Position numbers and translations under genes: made by a program. A stretch of 64,000 bases of DNA from Rutstroemia sp. NJR-2017a BVV2 (lineage: Eukaryota > Ascomycota > Leotiomycetes > Helotiales > Rutstroemiaceae): positions 620,001 through 684,000 of the forward strand of contig NJPS01000046.1 in NCBI GenBank assembly GCA_002946415.1, written 5' to 3'. Shown here in pieces: positions 46,464 to 56,546 of this stretch. Position 1 is the first letter of the stretch, and every line of letters starts with the position of its first letter. The notes beneath the pieces are model-generated. The model was not told where the DNA came from. It saw only the letters and a program-made list of their open reading frames with translations, and did not search any database.

Positions 46464-47250
46464 TCAACCCGTTCTCTCAGCAGTCTGCGGTGTCCAAGCT
46501 TCAATCTTCGGCTTAACACTATCCACAATCATCAGTAATAAAATCCAAGGTTTAAAGCCATCCTTGTTTTGGATACCACTCACGTAGAATAAGTCTTGTA
46601 CGCAGCCCGACTAGCCGTCAAATTCGGTCTGTGATGCGGCAACTCCCAAGGTCTAACACCAGTTCTCAAAATCGGATCTTCGGTCGGCGGCTTGTCAACC
46701 ATATATGAAATCCATGCGTGCCATCCAGGCTCGATGTGCGATCTGGTGTTTGGTGATTAGAAGGGGATGCCGCGGGGTAATGGTATAGATGGAGGCATGG
46801 ATGGAGTGCTTACGGATCGAATTCATGGTCTTTGTAGTCTACCCATCTAGTTCGTACTACGGATTTGGTGAGCGCAGTGCCAACTGGTAAAGAAGAAGGG
46901 AGGTAACGTACGAGGTAGTTCTTCCTCGAGGTTCTCGAAGTATTTGTTGCCGTAGCGATCTGTCGCGATCAATTTACCGGCTTTGGTATCACCTGTTCTT
47001 ATGAGCTCCAACTCCCATACATGCAGACCATTCGGTGTATACCTATATACTATATTTCGGAGTCCGCCATTAGTCCATGTATGATAACGGGAAGCCGTTC
47101 GTTCGTTCGTTCGAGGTTGACTTACTTGAATTTGGCGGAAAGCATCCTACCAGTCGTTCATTAGCCAGCTATCCAACACATCTTAAAGAGTACACGTACC
47201 CTGATGCCCACCCGGCGCAAATTGCGCAGCGTCCGCATAATCGTAGACAT
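46464..47250 (-). CDS. NDUFA12: NADH:ubiquinone oxidoreductase subunit, NDUFA12 (B17.2) type
   Basis: Accessory subunit of mitochondrial complex I. Seven exons: 47250-47200, 47146-47126, 47049-47043, 46992-46912, 46856-46814, 46742-46584, 46518-46464, giving 138 residues. Reading order: MSTIMRTLRNLRRVGIR, DAFRQIQ, then a 7-nt microexon that with the next exon gives YIGDTKAGKLIATDRYGNKY, ENLEEELPLRTRWVDYK, HIEPGWHAWISYMVDKPP and a Trp-containing end, KIEAWTPQTAE. These are the conserved family blocks (human homologue 145 residues). The microexon is required: reading through the following sequence in phase meets a stop. The start is 225 bp from the divergent PGS1 start. Confidence 0.93.
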
Positions 47251-47475
47251 CTTGGAGGTGTTGCAATGGCTGTATCTACGCTCCCAGCAATGATGGAATT
47301 GAAGTTCATGAAGTCGGTCGTTGTTCGGCTTGCCGCTTTTGCTCCCCAGCTAGCGGCCGACCACTCAAGAAACTTTGATTTTGACCACATTGGATTCACA
47401 AGCGCAACAGCACAACTTTCACAATACAGCAATTCTATTTGCGGGCGAGAACAACTCAGGGGAAAGGTAAGAGAT
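47251..47475. promoter_or_regulatory. Shared divergent promoter of complex I subunit and PGS1
   Basis: Only 225 bp separate the start codons of two mitochondrial genes on opposite strands. The open frame continuing upstream of the PGS1 ATG through this stretch has no better start and is taken as non-coding. Confidence 0.65.
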
Positions 47476-49289
47476 ATGATTGTACGGAGTATAACGCGAT
47501 GCGCACGCATACGAAAAATACCCAAACTGCAAACCCCTGCCCAACGCATCAACCCGCGCAGTAGCTACTCGACATCATCTACGAATTCCACAACGAGCGC
47601 CGCTCCCTCACCTGGTGCCTCACCCGCGTCAATGCTCGGAGCTTTTACAAATGAATGCGACAAGATAGCGCCCAGGTTCGATGTGGAGGCCTCGCAGATC
47701 CAGATTCTACGCACGCCGTCGGAGTTCTACGATACTTTGAAGGTTCGGGATTACTTGCTTGAGGATTGGAGGTGAATGCTGATCGATGCATGGATATAGA
47801 GTAAAATCCTGGCAGCAGAAACGCGGATTTTCTTGTCGACGTTGTATATAGGGAAGACAGAACATGAATTAGTCAGTTCCAACAATAATCAAGAAGACAA
47901 TTCTCTCATTTCTAAATGCGTATAATAACATAATATGTAGATATCAACGCTGCAACAAGCGCTTCGTGCCAAACCTCATCTGAAATTGAGTATCCTTACG
48001 GATGCATTGAGAGGAACGAGGGAATCGCCAAATGCATCATGTGCGTCACTGTTGGCGCCCTTGGTGCAGGAGTTTGGTACGGAAAGAGTTGAGGTGAGGA
48101 TGTTCCATACGCCGAATTTGACCGGGTTGAGGAAGAAGTGGATTCCAAAGCGGATTAATGAGGGTTGGGGATTGCAACATATGAAGCTGTACGGAGTTGA
48201 TGATGAGATTATCATTTCTGGGTATGTATCCCCCTTGATTCTTTGCGCTAGATCCGACACTGACGAGGGTTGAAAAGGGCAAATCTGTCAAGTGATTACT
48301 TCACTAATCGACAAGATCGATATCATGTGTTTTCATCTAAAGAGGTCACGGAGTATTTCGCCAAAATTCAAAACGCTGTGTCGAGTTTGAGCTTTCTCGT
48401 TACGCCAGATCCGCAATTACCTGCTGGATATACACTCGAATGGCCGTCATCTAATAACTGTCCATCTCCATTAACAGATCCCAGCGCATACAAATCCCGG
48501 GCCACATCCATCCTCACACCTCTACTCCAACCTAGCGCATCTCCATCAACCACTTCATCCGCACCTTCCAAAACCAACACAGCTATCTACCCCATCTCAC
48601 AATTCACCCCCCTCTTCCCTCCCACCGCCAATGACCCCTCCACCGAACTCCCTCTCCTAACCCATCTCCTCAGACTCCTCTCACATCCCACTACTCCCCC
48701 TTCAACCTGGACCTTCACAGCCGGTTACTTCAACCCCTCCCCGCAACTAACCTCCCTCCTCCTCTCCACCACCTCCCGCAACAACACCGTCCTCACCGCC
48801 TCGCCCCACGCAAACGGCTTCTACAACTCCCCCGGCGTATCCGGTATGCTGCCCGCCGCATACACGCTCCTCAGCCGGAAATTCCTCGCCGCGGCAGAGA
48901 AACGCATGCCGAAGCCGGATATTCGGCTGAGAGAGTGGAGGCAGGGCACAGTTAATGAGGAAGGAGGGTGGACATATCACGCTAAGGGGCTATGGGTTGA
49001 TTTCATTACTGGGTTGAAAAAAGAGAGCGGGAAGGAACAGATACCAGCGATCACGGTGCTGGGAAGTAGTAATTACACAAAGAGGTCGTATACGCTGGAT
49101 CTGGAAACGGGAGTGGTGATTGTTACGACGGATGAGGGGTTACGGGGGAGGTTGAGGGAGGAGAGGGATGCGCTGGGGGAGTGGGCGAGGGAGGTGACGA
49201 TGAGGGAGTTTGAGAGTAGTGAGAGGAGGGTTGGGGTGCATGTTAGGATTGCGATGTGGATTGTCGGAGTTGTAGGGGGTGCGTTGTAA
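47476..49289 (+). CDS. PGS1: CDP-diacylglycerol--glycerol-3-phosphate 3-phosphatidyltransferase
   Basis: Makes phosphatidylglycerophosphate, the committed step to phosphatidylglycerol and cardiolipin in the mitochondrial inner membrane. Exons: 47476-47742, 47800-47871, 47941-48221, 48278-49289, giving 543 residues (yeast Pgs1 521). The N-terminus is Arg/Ser-rich (MIVRSITRCARIRKI), a mitochondrial signal. IFLSTLYIGKTEHEL and ILTDALRGTRE are conserved. The two phospholipase-D-type HKD motifs are HMKLYGVDDE (about residue 193) and HAKGLWVDF (about 441), each H-x-K-x4-D. A Pro/Thr/Ser-rich insert between them (about 285-355) has a strong C bias in its codons. A start upstream was rejected since no ATG is better placed. 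Confidence 0.95.
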
Positions 49290-51138
49290 AGTTTGGAGAA
49301 GCAGTGAAGAGCGGGGATTGTGTACGATTACTTGGTGCTATATGAGGAGTGCTGTGATTGGGAAAGGGGTTGTGCATGATAGACTCGAGATGGAAACTGG
49401 TATCGTTTCGACCAAACCTAGCTGGTTGTAAACCTGCGTACGGTGGAGCAAGGCAAAACAAGTATAAACGCAATCCAACACATCTATTGAATCCATACCA
49501 TACCATCTGACACTCGCTGCCAATCTCGAAAATCCCCCACCACCAGCTCAAGACCCAGTCGAAAATTTCCGCCCCCCTCAAGCTATCGAATACTCGTACC
49601 CCAACATATGAGATCAATCAATACCAAGCCTGCAACAACCTACCTAATGGCTGTAACCTGCATAACACAACAAAGCAGGATCCAAGCGTAGAATTTTAGC
49701 TCCGATGAAACATTCAATGCGAAGGAACAGGCTATCGACGACTAAAGTAAGCGGTGCCTAGAGGCTGAGAATCGCTAAATTATTGAGCTGACGATATTGA
49801 AAAAATGACGCGATCCTGCGATCGCGAATTGCATGTAGCTGAATTGAATATCGAAGGCAGCAGGAAAAATACTCTTGTTGGTGGGTATGGGCGAGGGGTA
49901 ACCTTTGTAAAGGGGCAAAAAGGGGGAGGTGGATATCAGGGGAATACTGTAGAATTGAGGGGGTTGTGATGGCCGGGGGATGAAAATTCTGTGTTGGTCG
50001 AGCACCTAACAGAAGATTACACTGAGGCAACGGCGGATTAGAAAATTATGTAGTCTATTTGAAGAGAAAACATCAATCGTGTAGTTGCTAGCAGGCTTCC
50101 GGCTTCCGGCTTCCGAAGAAGCACATAGAAAGATATCAAAAGTGATGGAAGAGCGCAGACGAGCCCAAGGCCACTTCCGAAAACCACTTGGCCAGATATC
50201 AGAGAATCACGAGTCAATAAGAGTCTTTCCAGTCGGAAATATGATTCATCTACGTGCAATCAGACAGCTTCCAGACGGCAGACATCCCGGACTACATTGC
50301 CCTTATCAGAAGACTGTTGCTCCCGCACTTGGAGGCAACGGTTGGGCAGACAGACATGTGCGAGGGGACGGGTAATGTGCATGCATACACCCTAGACGAC
50401 GACAGAGACGGCAGAGAGACGGCAGATAAGAAAGAAACGGGTGGACTAAAATAACGTCATGCTCAACAGCTCCATGGGTATCATCCAAACACAGAGCAAA
50501 GAAAGCCAACAAAGAACGTGCAAAGAAAGTAAAAATTGTTAAAAATTTTAACAAACGGCCCAACATCAAGCCCGGGCCGTGTGTCTAGACAGATGAAGAG
50601 ATAGATAACGTATTAACTCCATGGACTTGAGCGAGCGACTTGTGCAGGCCGCTCATACACCAACGCTGAGCACGATTTCGTGACTGGAAATCCATCCCTG
50701 TGCAGAGACATGCATATACGATTATTAGGACCTTTTCCCACGCTGGACACTGCCGTCAACTAGTAATGCATGCGCAGTGGGTCATGACATGCAAAGACTG
50801 CGCAAAATATTCAACAATGCGGCAGGTTGCCATTTGGGCCGCAAAGTATTTTCCGATCGGGTCACTTCACATCCGTAACACGCCTGCGAGGTGACCCAAG
50901 ATATTGGCAAACATTTTTTTCCCACATTAACAACAACTTAACAAGTAAAAATTCAAATTGAATCAAAACGATCGGAAAACGAATTGTCTATCCATCCATG
51001 CATGTAGTGCCCACCGGTCCCTTTAAGCGCGCAACACCAACTCCGAAACTCCAAAAACGTCCAAAAAATCAGTCCGCCCCCAAGGTTTATTCTAATCCCA
51101 AAATTTTCCCAGTCCCGTCCTTAAACGCCGATGCACGA
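49290..51138. other. 1.8-kb intergenic region
   Basis: No supported gene. It contains a short 7-bp repeat at 50094-50114 and AT-rich inverted sequence near 50530-50556 (AATTGTTAAAAATTTTAACAA). The open frame 50998-51282 is Pro-rich and overlaps the last exon of the hydrolase gene on the other strand. Confidence 0.5.
50094..50114. repeat. Three tandem copies of GGCTTCC
   Basis: Perfect 7-bp triplication in the intergenic region. No function suggested. Confidence 0.8.
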
Positions 51139-52133
51139 TCAAACGTTTTCTCCTGCAGCCCTGCGCAAGACCTCCGCAAACGAGTTTGCTCCGGACCCCA
51201 ACCAACAGCAGCTCCCGGCCCCCTCACATACTTCAATGTTGTCAATCAGGCTCCCGGATTCCTGAGCGGTGCTCAGCATTAGTCGTGCGTAGTGATCAGT
51301 GAGAACGTTGTCTAGCGGGCAGAGAACGTATGTGGTGGGGATTGAGCGCCACGCCGCTGTTGTGGTTCGGTGATAGAGAACAGAGGTAGTCTGGGGTCGG
51401 AGAAGTTGTGCATACTAAAAAGATGTTAATATCAACGAAGTTGGATGTTATCAACCAGAGGAATACCCACATATTCACCATGGCCAGCTGGTAAATCATT
51501 GTAAAAAGTTTGGATGGCTGATGCAGCAGAAATGCTAACTGTACCGACCTTGTACTGGAAGTTTAGTGAATGTAAGCCAAAGTTCAACATAGAAAATCTT
51601 GCTTGGTTGCGGCAGGAGGAAGCGAAGTTGTGATATTGACGAAATCACAGGTGGATTTGGAAGGGGTTGGTGGAGGGTAGGGAAGATACAGAGATTGTAC
51701 TTACACGTGAGGTTGTATTGCTCTGTAGGTAAGGGGGAAAAGAACTATAATCTCCCTCCTGACACATTTTGAATCCCTCTTTGACTATCCAGCCCACAAC
51801 ATACACGACACGGAGAACTCCACCTCGAAGACCTCTCTGGGCCCTCTCAGTGTGACTCAGACCTTGCAAGGCATCCCCTCCAGGGACACCAGCATATGAG
51901 TGCAGAACTACAATGACATAGTGTCCTGCTTCCACATATCGAGATACTGTGCTTCGAATTGCTCTCATATCCTGAGCTGGATCGTTTGATGTAGGCGTTC
52001 CATTGGTCACGATCGATGGAAGAGTGACGGGGTGGACAGCATATCCGTAGGAACCGAGCAAATCTCTAAGGGGCTCAAAAATCGCCGAAGTGTGGCAGAA
52101 GCCAGGAACGCAGATGAATGTAGGTCTAGACAT
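51139..52133 (-). CDS. Alpha/beta hydrolase
   Basis: Cytosolic-looking serine hydrolase of the AB_hydrolase_6 kind, widespread in fungi and of unknown substrate. Exons: 52133-51705, 51554-51471, 51414-51139, giving 262 residues. It starts MSRPTFICVPGFCHTSAIFEPL. The nucleophile elbow is VVLHSYAGVPGGDAL, with Ser in H-S-Y-A-G. The second exon gives AIQTFYNDLPAGHGEY and the third LLRPQTTSVLYHRTTTAAW, then the conserved IPTTYVLCPLDN with the acid region, and an end EVLRRAAGENV. A clear catalytic His is not obvious: the usual GHSPF block is replaced by a Gly/Cys-rich stretch, so either another short intron exists there or activity is lost. Confidence 0.75.
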
Positions 52134-52618
52134 AACATGAAAAGTGGATGAGTTAGGGATAGATTAAAGAATATGGAGTTCCAACAGTTACTACATATAT
52201 AGGAGAAACCATTACAAACCTAGTCTCACACCTAGTCTCCAACAACATTGATCAGCTGACCAAACTTGGCCGTAAGTGATGGCAAGAATGTTGACCACCC
52301 GAATAAAACTTTGAGTTCAAGGCTGCGGTCAGAAGCAATTTTTGCATCGTAACATTATCCAATAGAATCCGGAGTGACCAAAGATGTCAATCATAGCTGA
52401 TATGATGTCTTGAATGCCAATCAATAACCGCCATGGGTCCTCGGGCGACTTGTTTATAAAGATTCGTCTGCTTTTACACTCCCGTGCCCGAATGTTTGGG
52501 TGAATGTTCCGTGAAAATTGATCCCTTCCCGATTGATTTGAATTGGGTAGTATCTCAGGGATGCAATTCCTAAGCCCGACGCTTGAACTTATTTTGAGGA
52601 TCTTAACGAGACATGTTT

Positions 52619-52978
52619 TCAGGTTTCCGCTCCCTCACGCTCATCTATGCCCAGCGCCATAAAAGAAACTTGGGCCTCTGAAACATTTACACGGAGAAAG
52701 ATGACGAGCGAAAATAACACTGACACTTCGAATAACAATGGACAGATAAGAAACAAAATGGCCGCAGTGCTTCGGAAGACAACAACCTTATTCAGGATAC
52801 ATATTGCTCTTAAGATAGAAATGCACACTATAATTAACCAGCATAGGAAGTCAGACTTTCGGTACGAGGTCGCTTGTGCCGCGCGATTGACGACCCTGCA
52901 CTGCCACAAAACGACCTCGGACGAACAATTGCACAGCTCAAGGTAATAAGAGTGCTCTTCCCAGTGAATGATAGGCAA
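52619..52978 (-). CDS. Possible membrane-protein exon, weak
   Basis: An open frame whose middle encodes two hydrophobic stretches, around CWLIIVCISILRAICIL and AAILFLICPLLFEVSVLF, consistent with membrane helices. No family is recognised. It may belong with the frame at 53096-53473 upstream on the same strand, but no convincing splice pair was found. Confidence 0.2.
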   Translation of the reverse strand: MPIIHWEEHSYYLELCNCSSEVVLWQCRVVNRAAQATSYRKSDFLCWLIIVCISILRAICILNKVVVFRSTAAILFLICPLLFEVSVLFSLVIFLRVNVSEAQVSFMALGIDEREGAET

Positions 52979-53095
52979 TTAACAAGATGATTGAATGAGA
53001 AAGGAATATAGGCCAAAACAGCTTGTTTTGGAGTTTTCCCGGAGGTTTGGGTCTTGATGACCAAAGATCTCACCCGAAAGAGACAAACCCAGAAG

Positions 53096-53473
53096 TCACC
53101 AGAGACTCTCTCGCGCGCAGGCGAACTGGGACTGGATATTCTCAAGATGGATCATGAGCTCAAACATTGTTCGATATAGTTGGTTCTTACTGAGATGGTG
53201 CATCGTTCCTGCCAACTCATTGCGGCAAGCTTGGGTACGAGGCAGCGTAAGCTCGAGAAAAACGGGGTCTGGTGGAAAATTTCCAGAGGACGGAAAAGGA
53301 GCCTGAAACAATTCCATCAATTGAGGCCTAATATCGAGCTTAGAAATCAATACACGCGTAAAGGCAGAGTCATTCAGGAGTCTCTGAAAGATGGCCGTAC
53401 TCGTAGACTGTTGGAAAATTTCGCGTTGATGGTTGATTGCCATAGCCATGGCAGCGCCTGTGTAAGAAGCCAA
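53096..53473 (-). CDS. Possible hypothetical protein exon, weak
   Basis: About 120 codons with balanced, non-repetitive composition, containing LLNDSAFTRVLISKLDIRPQ and NQLYRTMFELMIHLENIQ, which look helical. A possible splice acceptor CACAG lies just before the Met-Ala region, so it may be an internal exon. No domain known. Confidence 0.22.
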   Translation of the reverse strand: MASYTGAAMAMAINHQREIFQQSTSTAIFQRLLNDSAFTRVLISKLDIRPQLMELFQAPFPSSGNFPPDPVFLELTLPRTQACRNELAGTMHHLSKNQLYRTMFELMIHLENIQSQFACARESLW

Positions 53474-54191
53474 CAGTTTCGCTTAACAAACAATTGGTCG
53501 ATAAGTTCGCACCTCCGGAGTTTACTATGGACACATTCTGTACGTCAAGTGGCCAGCCGTGCCAGCCCCTTCACGCCCTTCGATCTCCGTCCGGTTTTTA
53601 ATTTCGCCGAACCGATGCCGATGCACGATTTCGTACTGTAAACTCATTGCAGGTGGTAGTTGGACAGCTTCAAGTCGCCAAGAGCGGGGTTTGGCGGAGA
53701 TTTGCGGGGCAAAGTGCTACTCGAGTAGTAGTATGACATTCCCCAGCAACCCCCAACCACCCCGACGCCGGACTTCGGGTCTTGTCTGCAAAGGCCAAAG
53801 ATCTTCAGCACCACAAGCACGCTACGGCTTCTTAACCTCGCTGATTGGAATCTCATCTAGACGTGTCCTATGAGTTCTAACAGGAACCTTCTTTCCGTCA
53901 TCTGGGCTCTTGGTAACTTCTTACGGTAGGAGAATCTCCATCTCCATACTTCTCATACTTCTAGCAGAGGAAGCAGGGGCAACGATGGTTCGACAACGCG
54001 TGACCCATGTTGAACAACAAAAGGTGGGAGCATTTACCCCGCTGGAGACCTGCACAGTAGTACATACGGACGTACTCGTACAGCTTGCTTGACCTATGAA
54101 GTCATTAGTGCGAGATGGGAAGGTCGGTATTATCCAAAGATTTTACCAAACGGTAAACAACCTCCGTCGCGGGGTACACTGTGGAGGAAAG

Positions 54192-54199
54192 TATAAATA
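54192..54199 (+). promoter_or_regulatory. TATA box of the alpha-galactosidase gene
   Basis: TATAAATA located 69 bp before the start codon, with a short leader. It fits a regulated, strongly inducible carbohydrate-active-enzyme gene. Confidence 0.6.
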
Positions 54200-54260
54200 G
54201 CAGTTTCCCGTGAGGAAACAGTCAATTGGTTTTCTTCCTGTTGCCAACCTTCAATCCACG

Positions 54261-56026
54261 ATGTCTACCAAAAGCGTTCTGGTCGGCAGCATTACGGCAT
54301 TGCTCGCTCTCGGAGCTGAGGCCATTAACAATGGTCTTGCCAGAACTCCACAAATGGGCGTGAGTCTAACCCGTCCTTTGGCTTCCTGGAGACTACCTTC
54401 CCCAGTGGCCATTATACTGTATGCACACGCTGACCTCAATGTAACAGTGGGACAACTGGAACGCACTCGGTTGTGACGTCTCCCAGGAGCTTCTTCTCCA
54501 AACCGCCGACCTAATCGTCGACTATGGACTGAAAGATCTCGGATACCACTATGTAATCCTCGACGACTGTTGGAGCAATGGCCGCAACGCCAGCAACAAC
54601 AACAGTCTCATCGCCGACTCTTCCAAGTTCCCCCAGGGCATGAAAGCCGTGGCTGATGCAATCCACGACCTAGGTCTCGGGTTCGGAATGTATTCCGACG
54701 CGGGTGAATATACCTGTGGAGGGTTTGCGGGAAGTTTAGGCTACGAGACAGTGGACGCGAATTTTTTCGCCGAGGTGGGAGTTGATTATCTGAAATATGA
54801 TAATTGCTACAACACCGGGCAAGCTGGAACTCAATATCTAAGTTCTAACAGGTGGGTCACGAGCATTTCCGAGTCCGTACCGACATCATACTAACTACGA
54901 ACAGATATCGTGTCATGGGCAATGCACTCAATGCCACTGGACGACCAATCCTCTACTCTCTTTGCAACTGGGGAGAAGATTCGCCCTGGAATTGGGGTCC
55001 AACCACAGCAAACAGCTGGAGAATCACAGGTGATGTGTATGACCAATGGGATAGGCCAGATGCAAGATGTCCTTGCGATGGCGCGGATGCTTTCAACTGC
55101 GTACTCCCCGGTTTCCACGTGAGTTTAACATCTTCCTCTCAAGTTCAGGTCTTTGACCTAAGCTAAACACCTGACATCACAGTGCTCAATCGTCAACATC
55201 ATGAACAAAGCCTCCTTCGTGGTATCTAAAGCTGTACCCGGCGGCTGGAACGATCTCGACATGTTAGAAGTAGGCAATGGGGGTATGACCGACACTGAAT
55301 ACGTCGCTCACTTTAGCATGTGTAAGTATAACAATTTCCCATCCCCACTCATACAGCACCACTCACACACCTCCAGGGTCCGTCGCCAAATCCCCCCTCA
55401 TCCTCGGCAACGACCTCCGCACCATCCTCCCCGCCGACCTCTCCATAATCTCCAACCCTGCCGTCATAGCCGTAAACCAAGACCCTCTCGGCAGCAGCGC
55501 CGCCCGCCGCTGGATGTACCCCGCCTCCCCCAACGACACCATCGGCACGATCCAGATGTGGTCGGGCTCCCTCATCAACACCACCTCTTCCAGCTTCTCC
55601 GACCAAGTGCTCCTCCTCATCAACGGCGGCGCCTCCCCCCTCACCATGAACGCCTCTCTCGCCGACATATTCATCGACTCCGGGCCATCCGGCACCGCGC
55701 CGCAAGTCGGCATCTCCTGGGAGCTGCGCGACCTATGGACGAACCGGATGAGCAATGAGACGGCGAAGGCCATCATCGATGCGAGTGCGGCGGCGGGGAA
55801 CGCGACCACGGGGTATAATGCGACGAGGGTGGGAGACGGTAGGTACAATGCGACGGAGATGAGCTATGCGGAGGGGTTGAGGATGGGACGCAGTGAGCTG
55901 TTGGGGAGTGTGACGGGGACGGTGGCGCCGAGTGGGACGGTGACGGCGCTGGTGGAACCGCATGGGGTGAGGATGTTTAGGATGAGGCCGGTAGAGACGG
56001 GGTTGAGGAAGAGGGATGAGTTGTGA
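54261..56026 (+). CDS. Alpha-galactosidase, GH27, with C-terminal RDEL
   Basis: Hydrolyses terminal alpha-1,6-galactose from melibiose, raffinose-type sugars and galactomannan. Exons: 54261-54359, 54448-54851, 54905-55118, 55183-55321, 55377-56026, giving 501 residues. A signal peptide ends near ALGAEA; the mature part opens [11 protein letters not shown] then [11 protein letters not shown]. Family blocks are [36 protein letters not shown] (the nucleophile Asp), [31 protein letters not shown] (acid/base Asp region) and [16 protein letters not shown]. The C-terminal beta domain has many N-glycosylation sequons. The protein ends RKRDEL, which resembles an ER-retrieval signal. The last exon is strongly C/G-rich compared with the others. 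Confidence 0.95.
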
Positions 56027-56546
56027 GTTGTTGTTCAGGAGTGAGATCCAAGGTCTGAAGGGGGTAAGATCAGACAGTAGTAGAGTATCAAAGTCTATGT
56101 AGGATGAAAAGAATAAACTTTCAAATTATAGACCATGATTCATGAGACGAGACTTCCTTGACTTCCGAATTTCACCGAATCCCACATGGATATACTTACT
56201 CCTATGCTCTCTCATAAAGACCAGTACAGACATATACACATACTTCGGTGAATTTTCTATATTCATTTACTGTATATACGTGCTTAATCAACCATGTAAT
56301 TAGAGCAAGCATGTCCACCTCATTACAATCTACCATCTCCCCCCATTTTCATTTCCATCCCCAGCCTATTCGACCTACATCCATTTTTCCTACCCGACCC
56401 AGCTCACAATGAGCCACTGGTATCCAAAACCCGTCTTCCCCATCGGATACAGATCAGCCCACATCAGCGATGTCAACCCATCATTTACAATAACAAAAGG
56501 GAATTCCGAACCCAAACGAAACCATTCCAATCCACTCCACTCCACT
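56027..56546. other. Convergent intergenic region, GH27 / ABC transporter
   Basis: 3' untranslated regions of two converging genes. No other feature seen. Confidence 0.6.

Larger units (their letters stand above)
52134..54191. other. 2-kb intergenic region with weak ORFs
   Basis: No recognised gene. Two minus-strand frames (53096-53473 and 52619-52978) could be exons of a lineage-specific gene and are listed separately with low confidence. The right end is the alpha-galactosidase promoter. Confidence 0.45.

Noticed and set aside
47077..47475. N-terminal extension of PGS1 through the shared promoter
   Set aside because: No conserved residues, no better start, and it overlaps exons of the complex I gene on the other strand.
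47169..47552. 127-codon minus-strand frame over the PGS1 start
   Set aside because: Conflicts with both the complex I first exon frame and PGS1; no domain.
55201..55758. 185-codon plus-strand frame rich in His/Pro/Arg
   Set aside because: Starts inside a real alpha-galactosidase exon, then runs in the wrong frame through a C-rich exon; not a protein.
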